The notes beneath the pieces were generated by a model, which saw nothing but the letters and a program-made list of their open reading frames with translations, was not told the DNA's origin and ran no database searches. Shown here piece by piece: positions 44,271-52,441 of a stretch of DNA of 64,000 nucleotides. How positions within the stretch are numbered: the stretch's first letter is position 1; every line of letters starts with the position of its first letter. The stretch covers positions 3,055,501 to 3,119,500 of the forward strand of contig NZ_CP110854.1 in assembly GCF_027594745.1 (NCBI RefSeq), given 5' to 3'. This DNA comes from Saprospira grandis (GTDB lineage: Bacteria; Bacteroidota; Bacteroidia; Chitinophagales; Saprospiraceae). Both the position numbers and the translations under genes were made by a program.

Positions 44271-45293
44271 ATGAATCTGGCAAAGGAAGATCTGCAATGG
44301 CTGTTGTTGGGCGGACTGTTTTCGGTCCTTTTGCTCTTAGGTTCAGCTACTTTTGGGGCCTACCCGCTTTCTGCTGCCGATTTATGGGCTCTGCTTTCTG
44401 GCCAAACGCAAGCGGGCGCTAGCTATTTTCTCTTTTGGCAAATTCGCCTGCCTCGCCTGCTCATGGCTTATGCTGTGGGCGCGGCCTTGGGCCTTTCTGG
44501 GGCGGGGGTGCAGGGACTTTTCCAAAATCCTTTGGCCGAACCCAGCCTGATTGGGGTGCAAGGCGGAAGTATGCTGGCCGCTGCCATTTATTTGGTCCTC
44601 ATTGGGCCGCTTTTGGGCAGTTATTCGCTTTGGGGCTTGCCGCTTTTTGCTTTTCTGGGGGCCATTTTGGCCTGCTTGGGGGTCTACCGCATGAGTACGC
44701 TAAATGGCCGAACTTATACGGCGAGTATGCTGCTGGCAGGGGTGGCGATTACGGCCCTTTGTGGCGCCTTTACGGGCCTACTGACTTATTTTTCAGAGGA
44801 GGCCCAACTCCGAGATTTTACTTTCTGGAGCCTAGGTAGCCTAGCTGGTAGTAGCTGGTCCAATTTGCTGATTTTATTGATTTGCTTATTGCCTGCCTTG
44901 TTCATTTTGTTGCCTATGGGCCCCGCCCTAAACGCCCTTTTATTGGGCGAAACCGAGGCGCAATATATGGGCTGGAGCAGCCAAAAAATAAAATGGAAGG
45001 TCTTGTTTGCAGCTAGTTTGGCGGTGGGGGCTTCGGTGGCGCTTTCGGGCAGCATTGGCTTTATTGGCCTTTTGGCCCCACACCTAATCCGCCTTTGGCG
45101 AGGCAGTAATCAACGCTTTTTATTGCCGGCTTCGGCTATGCTGGGGGGCGGCCTGCTCTTGCTGGCCGATACCTTTGCCCGCTGCCTTTTGGCCCCTCAA
45201 GAGCTGCCCCTTGGGGTCTTGACGACTCTTTTGGGTGCCCCGCTTTTTTTCTATCTGGTCTTGCAAGCTAGAGGAAGACATCAGTTGGTTTAG
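44271..45293 (+). CDS. hmuU: FecCD-family heme/iron ABC transporter permease
   Basis: Inner-membrane permease of 340 residues with about ten helices. FecCD hallmarks: RLPRLLMAYAVGAALGLSGAGVQGLFQNPLAEPSLIGV (in parts RLPRLLMAYAVGAALGLSG and FQNPLAEPSLIGV), GSIGFIGLLAPHLIRLWRG (coupling to the ATPase) and LPLGVLTTLLGAPLFFYL. The ATG at 44271 is used instead of the GTG directly before it. It is followed by an ATPase, a heme-degrading factor and a TonB receptor, hence hmuU. No periplasmic binding protein gene is in the operon. Confidence 0.88.
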   Translation: MNLAKEDLQWLLLGGLFSVLLLLGSATFGAYPLSAADLWALLSGQTQAGASYFLFWQIRLPRLLMAYAVGAALGLSGAGVQGLFQNPLAEPSLIGVQGGSMLAAAIYLVLIGPLLGSYSLWGLPLFAFLGAILACLGVYRMSTLNGRTYTASMLLAGVAITALCGAFTGLLTYFSEEAQLRDFTFWSLGSLAGSSWSNLLILLICLLPALFILLPMGPALNALLLGETEAQYMGWSSQKIKWKVLFAASLAVGASVALSGSIGFIGLLAPHLIRLWRGSNQRFLLPASAMLGGGLLLLADTFARCLLAPQELPLGVLTTLLGAPLFFYLVLQARGRHQLV

Positions 45294-45308
45294 TCTTATT
45301 TATGTTTT

Positions 45309-45442
45309 GGGGCCTCCTGCCTGCGGCAGGCGCTACGTTTCGGGGCTCGCTGCTCGCTCGGCCCTGCGCCAGCAAGCTGGCTGGGTCTGGCCTTCGGCCA
45401 CCCCTACACATCGCTAGGCCTGCGGCCCCTTCGGGGCCTGTA
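45309..45442 (+). repeat. Structured intergenic repeat, copy 14 (inside the heme operon)
   Basis: Plus orientation, ends GGCCT/AGGCC, inner pair GGGG/CCCC, hairpins CCTGCCTGCGGCAGG, GCCAGCAAGCTGGC and GGCCTTCGGCC; a GGCCCCTTCGGGGCC hairpin follows. It lies between hmuU and hmuV, 25 bases before the hmuV ATG. Confidence 0.88.
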
Positions 45443-45466
45443 GGACGCAAAATAAACGGAATAATT

Positions 45467-46270
45467 ATGCTTTTAGATGTAGATGCGGCCTTGTTTTGGG
45501 GCCCAAAGCCCTTGCTCAAAGAGTTGCGCTTTTCGCTCTCTGCTGGAGAGTTCTTGGTGGTTCTGGGCCCCAACGGAGTCGGAAAGTCTTCTCTTTTGCA
45601 ATGCTTGGCGGGACAAAAACCGCCTAGCCTCAAAGTTAAGGGCAAGCTCCAACTCAAAGGGAAAGATTTGGCCCAATATAGCCTTGCCGAAATGGCAAAG
45701 TTTAGGGCGGTGATGTCGCAAAGTTTGCATCTGCCTTTTCCCTTAAAGGTCCAGGAGTTTATGAGCCTAGGCCATGCCCAACAAAAAGCCGCCCTCTCTG
45801 ATGAACGAGCCCTAGATTTACTGGCCCAATTGGGCCTAAAAGGCTATGAAGACCGCCTTTGGCAACAGCTTTCAGGCGGAGAGCGGCAGCGCCTGCAATT
45901 GGCCCGACTCCTCTGGCAATTGGAGGAGGCGGTGGAGCAAAGAGAAGCCCTGCTTTTATTAGATGAGCCCCTAGCCGCCCTGGATATTGCCCACCAACAA
46001 CAATTGATGCAGTTGGTGGCCCAACTTTGTAAAGAAAAGGAATTGGGGGCTCTGGCCATTTTGCACGATATCAATATTGCGGCCCAATATGCCGACCGTC
46101 TACTGCTCTTGGCCCCAGGCCAACAATGGGCCCTCGGCCCGCCCGAAGAGGTGCTCACGCAAGAAGCCCTCAAAGCTATGTATCAAGTAGAAACATTTAT
46201 AGAAAAACATCCTATACATCATTGTCCACAGGTCATCTTTAGCGGCTGGCTAAAGGGCCAAACTATATAA
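45467..46270 (+). CDS. hmuV: Heme ABC transporter ATP-binding protein
   Basis: 267 residues, starting at ATG 45467; the open frame upstream is the repeat and is not counted. Walker A GPNGVGKSSLL, Q-loop MSQSLHLPFP, signature LSGGERQRLQLARLL, Walker B LLLLDEPLAALD and the switch His in LAILHDINIAAQYADR. The order hmuU-hmuV-hmuS is the standard one for heme import. Five bases separate it from hmuS. Confidence 0.9.
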   Translation: MLLDVDAALFWGPKPLLKELRFSLSAGEFLVVLGPNGVGKSSLLQCLAGQKPPSLKVKGKLQLKGKDLAQYSLAEMAKFRAVMSQSLHLPFPLKVQEFMSLGHAQQKAALSDERALDLLAQLGLKGYEDRLWQQLSGGERQRLQLARLLWQLEEAVEQREALLLLDEPLAALDIAHQQQLMQLVAQLCKEKELGALAILHDINIAAQYADRLLLLAPGQQWALGPPEEVLTQEALKAMYQVETFIEKHPIHHCPQVIFSGWLKGQTI

Positions 46271-46275
46271 TTATT

Positions 46276-47352
46276 ATGGAGAATCAATTGAATACGCCTC
46301 AGGATTTGGCCCAAGCTTATGCGGCCCTCCAAGCAGAAACCCCTCATTTGCGCATCCGCCAAGCGGCCCAAAAATTGGGCGTGGCCGAGCTGTCTTTATT
46401 AGAATTGGAGCTGGGCGGCCGCTGTATTCGCCTAGAGAATAAACCCCAAGAGATTTTGGCGAGCCTAGCGCCCCTGGGCCGCCTGATGGCCCTTAGCCGC
46501 AACCCTTATGTGGTGCATGAGCGCAAAGGCGTTTATGAAAATGTTTCTTTTATGGGCCCAACTCAGCAAGTGGGGCTGGTGGTGAATCCCGATATCGATT
46601 TGCGCCTCTTTTTGTCTAGCTGGACCCATGTCTATGCCGTGGGCATTCCCAAAGGAAAAGAGGTCTTGCATGGCTTGCAGTTTTTCGATCATAGAGGGGA
46701 GGCCGTGCATAAGGTCTATTGTACCAAAGAGAGCAATATGGAGGCTTATCAGAAGCTGTTGGATAAGTTCCGAGCGGAGGACCAAAGCCCTTTGGCCCTT
46801 TTGCCTTACCCCCATTGGGAAGGCCCCGAAGCTTCTAAAGCTGATGTAGATGTAGCGGCCTTTCAAGAAGATTGGTTGAATTTGCAGGATACGCACGATT
46901 TCTTTGGGATGCTTAAACGCCATGGCTTGGCCCGCCAAGATGCTCTACGTTTGGCCCCAGAAGGCCATGCCCGCCAAATGGAAAAAGCAGCCGTTACCGA
47001 AATGCTAGAAAAGGCCTCGGAGACGGGCCAACCTATTATGGTCTTTGTAGGCAATAAAGGCTGTATCCAAATTCATACAGGTCCAGTAAAACGCATTGTA
47101 GAGCGAGGGACTTGGATCAACGTCATGGACCCCGATTTTAACCTGCATCTAGATCTGGCTGGCGTAGCCGAGGCTTGGTGGGTCCGCAAACCCTCTGCCG
47201 ATGGAATCGTCTCTAGCCTAGAGCTTTTTGATGAGCAAGGAGAACTAATTGCTTACTTCTTTGGCGCGCGCAAACCCGGTATTCCCGAAAGAGAAGACTG
47301 GCGCGCCCTGCTCAATACTTTGCCCGTTTTGGTCCAGCCCGAATCGGTCTAA
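46276..47352 (+). CDS. hmuS: HemS/HmuS-type hemin-degrading or heme-carrier factor
   Basis: 358 residues made of two HemS/ChuS-like repeats. The first has RLMALSRNPYVVHERKGVYENV and FLSSWTHVYAVGIPKG; the second has MVFVGNKGCIQIHTGPVKRIVERGTWINVMDPDFNLHLD (seen as GNKGCIQIHTGPVKRI and NVMDPDFNLHLD). The His-Glu in VVHERKG fits the heme-binding His of ChuS/HemS. Cytoplasmic; takes heme from the ABC importer and may break it down. Confidence 0.9.
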   Translation: MENQLNTPQDLAQAYAALQAETPHLRIRQAAQKLGVAELSLLELELGGRCIRLENKPQEILASLAPLGRLMALSRNPYVVHERKGVYENVSFMGPTQQVGLVVNPDIDLRLFLSSWTHVYAVGIPKGKEVLHGLQFFDHRGEAVHKVYCTKESNMEAYQKLLDKFRAEDQSPLALLPYPHWEGPEASKADVDVAAFQEDWLNLQDTHDFFGMLKRHGLARQDALRLAPEGHARQMEKAAVTEMLEKASETGQPIMVFVGNKGCIQIHTGPVKRIVERGTWINVMDPDFNLHLDLAGVAEAWWVRKPSADGIVSSLELFDEQGELIAYFFGARKPGIPEREDWRALLNTLPVLVQPESV

Positions 47353-47393
47353 AGGCTTTGATTTTCTGCGTTCTACAGGCGCGAAGCGCCGCA

Positions 47394-47514
47394 GGCTGAG
47401 CTGCCCGGCGGGTGGCCGAAGGCCAGACCGGCTTTTGAGCGCAGCGAAAAAGACGGGCCGAGCAGAGAGCGAGCCCAAAGGGGAGCGACCCGCCCGCAAG
47501 GGCGGGGCAGCCCC
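47394..47514 (-). repeat. Structured intergenic repeat, copy 15 (in front of the receptor gene)
   Basis: Minus orientation, ends GGCTG/CAGCC. The inner pair is reduced to GGG/CCC (TGGGCTCG with CACCCG). It ends 22 bases before the receptor ATG. Confidence 0.84.
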
Positions 47515-47536
47515 AACAAAAAAGAAAAAAGTAGAT

Positions 47537-49603
47537 ATGAACTACCTAAAGATTTGCAGTATTTTCTCATTTTTGCTTTGGAGATGCGGTTTGCAGCTGC
47601 TGAACGCCCAAACTCCACCCACTGCAGATAGCTTGTTGTTAGAGGAGCGGCAGGATGAAGCAGTGATTGTGAGTGGAGAATTTTTGCCCATTGGGCAAGC
47701 GAAGGCGATCGAGCCGCTGCAACTCATCTCTTTAGAGGAAATTAGAAGGCGGGCCGCCTTGGTTTTAGACGAGCTTTTGCAACAACAACTCAATATTCGG
47801 ATTCAGCAGGATGGGGTGTTGGGCTCGCAGATAGAAATGCAGGGCTTATCGGGCCGTTATATTAACGTTTTGGTAGATGGGGTGCCTTTGGTCGGGCGAC
47901 AAGATGGGCAGCTCGATTTGGGCCGTATGGGCCTAGAAAACCTCAAGCAAGTAGAGATTGTCGAGGGCCCGATGTCGGTCCTTTATGGGAGTAATGCGCT
48001 GGGGGGAACGATTCAGTTGGTCACCCAAGATTTTATCAAAGAAGGTTGGCAGGCTGGCGGGCATTTGTTGGGTGAAAGCAAGGGCCGCTATCAGGGATCT
48101 GCCTATTTTGGGGGGCGTTATAAGGCTATTTCTGGCCGTATTAACTACCGTTATTTAAATTGGGCGGGCTATGGTTTTGACAGCCTGCGCGCTCAGGCTT
48201 TTAATCCAAAAAGGCAGCATGATATACAGGCTTTTTTGCGTTGGGATGCCAAGAAAATGGGGCAATTCCGCTATCGGATTGGGGGCTTATTGGAGGAAAT
48301 TAAGCAGTTGGGCAATACTCGTTTGCCTGATTTTCCTAGTCTTTCTTATGCCAATGATTATACGTTTACTACCCGCAGTTTGGACCAACAATTATCTTGG
48401 AAAAAGGTGATTGATGAGCGCTATCATTTACAGGCTTTTTTGGCCAATAACCTCTATGAACGGCAGAAAAATGCCTATCGCCAGCCCCTAGGGGAAAACC
48501 CCGAAGCCCTGCGGCAGGATAGCCTAGATTCTGATACTTCGGCTTTTTCTGCCTGGCATTTTCGGGCGGTGATGGCCAGTGAATTTCGAGAAGTTTGGGA
48601 CTTTCAAGCGGGCCTAGATTTTCGGCAGGAGGCTGCTTTGGGCCAACGCCTCAAGGAAAATAGCGAGCAGGGCGATTATGCGGCCTTTGGGGTAGTCCGT
48701 TATCAACCCACGGCCAAGTTGCGCCTGCAATTGGGCCTTAGAGGGAGCTATCATACGGCTTATAGGGCCCCATTGACCTATAGTTTGCAGGGCCGCTGGC
48801 AATGGCATCCTTACTGGACCCTTCGGGGCTCTTATGCTTCGGGTTTTCGGGCGCCCTCGCTCAAAGAGCGCTATATGGATTTTGTAGATGCCAATCATTT
48901 TATTCAGGGAAATGCCGACCTCAAGGCGGAGCGTTCTCAGCATCTGCGCCTCAATTTAGATTACCGCAAGGGGCCTTGGCAAACGGGCCTCAATTTGTTC
49001 TATAATTATATTGAGGACCAAATTACGCTACAAGATTTTGTGGTCGACAGCACGGGCAGTTATCAACCTGCGCCCAATGCGAGCAATCAGTATAGCTATT
49101 TTAATCTGGAGCGCTACGAGAGTTTAGGCGCCGATTATCGCCTGGCTTATCAAAAGGGCGGTTGGCGCATCCAGTTGGGCGCCATTTATACGGGCCGATA
49201 CAATAGCCTTAGCCAGGAGTCGGAGGCGGTGCCTCGCTACAATTATACCCTAGAATTTAGCCAGCAGTTGTCTTATCATTGGGCCAAAACGGGCTGGAGT
49301 TGCTCCATTTTTCGTCGAGATTATGACAAATTATTGCGCTATGCCGAGACCTACAACCCCATTACGCAAGAAAATGAGGTCTATGAATATAGCTTGGGGG
49401 CTTATTCCTTAATGGACCTAACGGTACAAAAGCGCTTCAAAAAGAGTTGGACCTTAGGGGCGGGCGTTCGCAATTTGCTCAATGTACAAACCGTAGCGGC
49501 TGGCGATAGCGGCTCTGCGCATTCGGGCAGCAGCGGCAGCATGGCGATTAGCCCTGGCCGGCAGTTTTTTCTGCAATTGCGCTATAATTACCGCTCTAAA
49601 TAG
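47537..49603 (+). CDS. TonB-dependent outer-membrane receptor (probable heme receptor)
   Basis: 688 residues from ATG 47537; the long frame before it runs through hmuS and the repeat and is excluded. Signal peptide to about LLNAQ, plug domain with QLISLEEIRRRAALVLDELL, GLSGRYINVLVDGVPLVG and VEIVEGPMSVLYGSNALGG, then a 22-strand-like barrel with RGSYASGFRAPSLKERYMDF and a C-terminal FFLQLRYNYRSK. It lacks the carboxypeptidase-like domain of SusC proteins, so it fits the heme/siderophore/BtuB class. The heme role is inferred from the operon. Confidence 0.87.
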   Translation: MNYLKICSIFSFLLWRCGLQLLNAQTPPTADSLLLEERQDEAVIVSGEFLPIGQAKAIEPLQLISLEEIRRRAALVLDELLQQQLNIRIQQDGVLGSQIEMQGLSGRYINVLVDGVPLVGRQDGQLDLGRMGLENLKQVEIVEGPMSVLYGSNALGGTIQLVTQDFIKEGWQAGGHLLGESKGRYQGSAYFGGRYKAISGRINYRYLNWAGYGFDSLRAQAFNPKRQHDIQAFLRWDAKKMGQFRYRIGGLLEEIKQLGNTRLPDFPSLSYANDYTFTTRSLDQQLSWKKVIDERYHLQAFLANNLYERQKNAYRQPLGENPEALRQDSLDSDTSAFSAWHFRAVMASEFREVWDFQAGLDFRQEAALGQRLKENSEQGDYAAFGVVRYQPTAKLRLQLGLRGSYHTAYRAPLTYSLQGRWQWHPYWTLRGSYASGFRAPSLKERYMDFVDANHFIQGNADLKAERSQHLRLNLDYRKGPWQTGLNLFYNYIEDQITLQDFVVDSTGSYQPAPNASNQYSYFNLERYESLGADYRLAYQKGGWRIQLGAIYTGRYNSLSQESEAVPRYNYTLEFSQQLSYHWAKTGWSCSIFRRDYDKLLRYAETYNPITQENEVYEYSLGAYSLMDLTVQKRFKKSWTLGAGVRNLLNVQTVAAGDSGSAHSGSSGSMAISPGRQFFLQLRYNYRSK

Positions 49604-49632
49604 GGCAGAAGAGGTAGTCGATTTTTGTGTTT

Positions 49633-49660
49633 TAGCCTGCAGCAATGCGGGCTTTTTTTA
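49633..49660 (+). terminator. Terminator of the heme operon
   Basis: AGCCTGCA pairs with TGCGGGCT (one mismatch) around four bases, followed by TTTTTTT. Confidence 0.75.
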
Positions 49661-49683
49661 TGCGGCTAGTTGATGGATGTTTT

Positions 49684-49716
49684 GGGGCCTCCCGCCTGAA
49701 CCGCAGCGGAGGCCCC
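49684..49716. repeat. Miniature form of the structured repeat (33 bp)
   Basis: GGGGCCTCCCGCCTG, the left end of the plus form, is joined directly to AACCGCAGCGGAGGCCCC, the right end of the minus form. The whole middle is gone, leaving an almost perfect palindrome closed by GGGGCCTCC/GGAGGCCCC. Confidence 0.8.
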
Positions 49717-49721
49717 AAAAA

Positions 49722-49752
49722 AAGGCCCTCCTCACAAAAAGTGAAAAGGGCC
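49722..49752 (-). terminator. Terminator of the nhaC-type gene
   Basis: Minus strand: GGCCCTTTTCAC and GTGAGGAGGGCC pair around TTTTT (with a small bulge), then seven T residues. Confidence 0.75.
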
Positions 49753-49760
49753 AGCGATTA

Positions 49761-51998
49761 TTATTCTTGTTCTGTATCTAAGGGAGGATGATCGGGGGGG
49801 GTATCCTCTGCATCGGGATTCTTTTTGACTGATTTTCCGAAGAAAATGACGACCAAAAGCAAGACCGCCAAACCGACAGGGAAACAAATCGTAAAGGGAA
49901 TAGCGAAAGCTGTACTGGCATAGCCACAGGCCAAACTCACAGCACCAACCGTTAAGGCATAGGGGAGTTGGGTGCGCACATGGTCGATATGGCGGCAATT
50001 GGAGGCTAGAGAGCTAAGAATAGTCGTATCGGAAATAGGCGAGCAGTGATCGCCGAGGACCGAGGCCGAGAGCACGATAGCGATATTATTATAGAGCAGG
50101 GCCCAGGTGGTTTCCATAGGTAGGCCATTGGCACGGCAGAGCTCCCAAGTCATGGGAATGGCAATGGGGTAGAGGATGGCCATGGTACTCCAGCTAGAGC
50201 CCGTAGAAAAGGCAATCAGTGCCGAAAGGATAAAAATGACCACAGGCAGAAAATAAGGGCTGAGGTTTCCTTCTAGGCTAGAGGTTAGGAACTCGGCGGT
50301 GCCCAATTCCTCTGTAGTGAGGGCCAGCGACCAGGCAAAGACTAGAATCAGGAGAGCGGGCACCATCGTTTTGAAGCCAGAGACCATCAGTTCTAGGCCT
50401 TCTCCTAATTTGAGAATTCCTTGAATCATAGAGAGGAAAATGGCCACAATAATGGCAGAAAGCGAGGCCCAGAGGAGGGCCGAATAAGAGTCGGAGCTAC
50501 CGATAAGGATGCCCAACTTGCGCAAATCGGAGATTGCCATCGCCTCATTTTTGGCAGCGGCCAGCCCTTGGCTGAGGTCGGCTTCTAGGTAGCCGAGTTC
50601 TTGCCAGACCAGCTCCCAGCTATTGCTTTCTAGGGTCAGGCCTTTACCGATAAGGCTTTGGTAGCAGCTATTCATGCCCGTATCGATCAGGCCGAGGAGG
50701 GTACCGAGCACTACGACGAGAATGGGAAGCAGTCCGTTAATCCAGCGAAGGGGAGCGCCGGGCTTGGGGTCTAGCTCTTCTAGTTCGCTACTATCGCCTT
50801 CATTGCCAGAGACGGCGAAAACCTGCCCTTGGTGGCGGGCGCGGCGTTCGGCCTTAAGCATAGGGCCAAAATCGCGGCCGAAGATCACGATAATAGGGAT
50901 AAAGAGGAGGGTAAAGAAAGAGTAATAAGAATATTGGAGCGAAGAGAGAAAAACCGAATAGGCCGAGGGCGGCTGGCCGATTCCCTCTAGGCTAGGGAGC
51001 GCATCTTCGATATAACCGAGTTCGGCACCGATCCAGGTGGTAATAAAAGCGATAGCGGCGATAGGGGCGGCCGTACTATCTACAATATAGGCGAGTTTTT
51101 CTCTAGAAATCTTGTACTTATCGCTAAGGGGGCGGATCGTATTACCAACAATTAGGCTATTGGCATAATCATCAAAGAAGATGGCGATACCGAGGAACCA
51201 AGCGACCAACTGGGTACTTTTGGGGCCACGGGCTAGGGGGGCTAGCTGTTTGACAATGCCGGCCATACCGCCATTTCGGGAAATCAGGGCCACCACTCCG
51301 CCAATCATCATCGAGAAGAGGACCACCGAGAGGTGACCACTATCAGACATGGCCTTAATAATATAAGTATCGAGCACACTGAAGAAGCTTTTAACGATCA
51401 GGTAGGGCTCTAGGGGCATCCCGCTAATGATCCAGGCGCCAGAAAAGATGCCGAGGAAAAGGGCTAGGACCACCTGTTTAAATAGCAGGGCGATTAGGAT
51501 GGCGACAAGGGGAGGGAGAATAGACCACCAAAGCGGGATGGGTTTGACGCGGATGCTGCCGTCAGTACGTTTGCGGAGATGGACCAGCTTATGTGTTTTT
51601 TGTCGCCCCGATTGGCTAGAGAGCTGATAAAGCTCACCTTGGAGTTGGGGCTCAATTTGTTTTTGGCTTTTTCCATCTTTAAATAAGAGGAGTTGTTCTT
51701 CTCCGTTGATGGATATTTTGCCTAAAAAGGGCTTTTGATTAACCACAGAAAAGCGGAGGAAGCTCTCTTCATTTTCCTGGATACATTCGTACTGAAAGCT
51801 AGCGATGCCGAGCGTATCGTATTGAGGGATCGTATCTCTTTTGACGTTAATTTGGGCAAGGCTATCGGCTAATAGTTGGATATGGGCCTGGGCGATAGAA
51901 TCTTGGCGGAGACTATCGGCTTGATTGCTCGGAGGGCTTTGGGCGAGCAAGTTAGCGGCCAAGAATAGCGTGATTAGGGTCCAAAAAAAAGTTTTCAT
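49761..51998 (-). CDS. NhaC-family Na+/H+ antiporter with periplasmic N-terminal domain
   Basis: 745 residues from ATG 51998 (an ATG 7 codons upstream is also possible). Residues 1-19 are a signal peptide (FFWTLITLFLAANLLAQ), followed by about 130 residues of Ser/Gln-rich then beta-rich sequence, and only then the transporter core of about 12 helices: ALFLGIFSGAWIISG, MMIGGVVALISRNGGMAGIV, FFDDYANSLIVGNTIRPLSD, AFSTGSSWSTMAILYPIAIP and LGDHCSPISDTTILSSLASNC. The core fits the NhaC/Na+ antiporter-like family; typical NhaC has 450-520 residues. It ends in an acidic tail. It could use or restore the sodium gradient built by NQR. Confidence 0.88.
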   Translation of the reverse strand: MKTFFWTLITLFLAANLLAQSPPSNQADSLRQDSIAQAHIQLLADSLAQINVKRDTIPQYDTLGIASFQYECIQENEESFLRFSVVNQKPFLGKISINGEEQLLLFKDGKSQKQIEPQLQGELYQLSSQSGRQKTHKLVHLRKRTDGSIRVKPIPLWWSILPPLVAILIALLFKQVVLALFLGIFSGAWIISGMPLEPYLIVKSFFSVLDTYIIKAMSDSGHLSVVLFSMMIGGVVALISRNGGMAGIVKQLAPLARGPKSTQLVAWFLGIAIFFDDYANSLIVGNTIRPLSDKYKISREKLAYIVDSTAAPIAAIAFITTWIGAELGYIEDALPSLEGIGQPPSAYSVFLSSLQYSYYSFFTLLFIPIIVIFGRDFGPMLKAERRARHQGQVFAVSGNEGDSSELEELDPKPGAPLRWINGLLPILVVVLGTLLGLIDTGMNSCYQSLIGKGLTLESNSWELVWQELGYLEADLSQGLAAAKNEAMAISDLRKLGILIGSSDSYSALLWASLSAIIVAIFLSMIQGILKLGEGLELMVSGFKTMVPALLILVFAWSLALTTEELGTAEFLTSSLEGNLSPYFLPVVIFILSALIAFSTGSSWSTMAILYPIAIPMTWELCRANGLPMETTWALLYNNIAIVLSASVLGDHCSPISDTTILSSLASNCRHIDHVRTQLPYALTVGAVSLACGYASTAFAIPFTICFPVGLAVLLLVVIFFGKSVKKNPDAEDTPPDHPPLDTEQE

Positions 51999-52019
51999 TA
52001 ACGGGCTATTATTGGGCAT

Positions 52020-52441
52020 AAAAAAAGGCTAGGGGGTGGCCTGCCTGTTTATTGCCCAAATGATTGATTGCAAAATCGCTTAATTGGGCGCTTAAAATAA
52101 TGGATTTTAAAAAAATTAAAGAGAATTGCTCCACAAACTTCTGGAAAATGGCTGGGAATCTAGTCTAGCTGAGCTAGCGGCCAAAAAAACAAAGAAAATA
52201 AATGGGGAGGAAAACCCCACAGCTTCTTCTACCGTAACAATTTGGGTAATCAAAAGGGCGGCGGCCTTAAGTTTCTTAAAAAAGCCAGCTTTTGTGACAG
52301 TTGAAAATTTTAAATACATTACATTTGCCAAATTTTAATTTGTTTATTATTGGTTCTGTGATGTTTTGCACCTTTAAAGCTCTTTTTGGCGGTTAGTTTT
52401 GTGTATAGAGATTGATTTCCCCCCTCATTCTATAAAATTGT
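52020..52441. other. Gene-poor gap between nhaC-type and LRR genes
   Basis: This 422-base stretch holds two overlapping antiparallel frames of about 70 codons that I cannot support, a CTAGC-TGA-GCTAG palindrome (about 52168), a GGGG/CCCC hairpin (52203-52219) and two TAnnTTTG matches on the plus strand: TACATTTG (52320-52327) and TAGTTTTG (52394-52401). The second may serve the LRR gene. Confidence 0.4.

Noticed and set aside
45302..45466. Upstream extension of hmuV through the repeat
   Set aside because: The extra 55 residues are translated element sequence; the ATG at 45467 fits HmuV length and motifs.
47249..47536. Upstream extension of the TonB receptor
   Set aside because: It overlaps hmuS and the repeat; the ATG at 47537 is followed by a proper signal peptide.
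52116..52338. Two antiparallel frames of about 70 codons
   Set aside because: Both best start codons are TTG, the frames overlap fully, and neither product looks like a known protein; the minus one has a hydrophobic stretch but no support.
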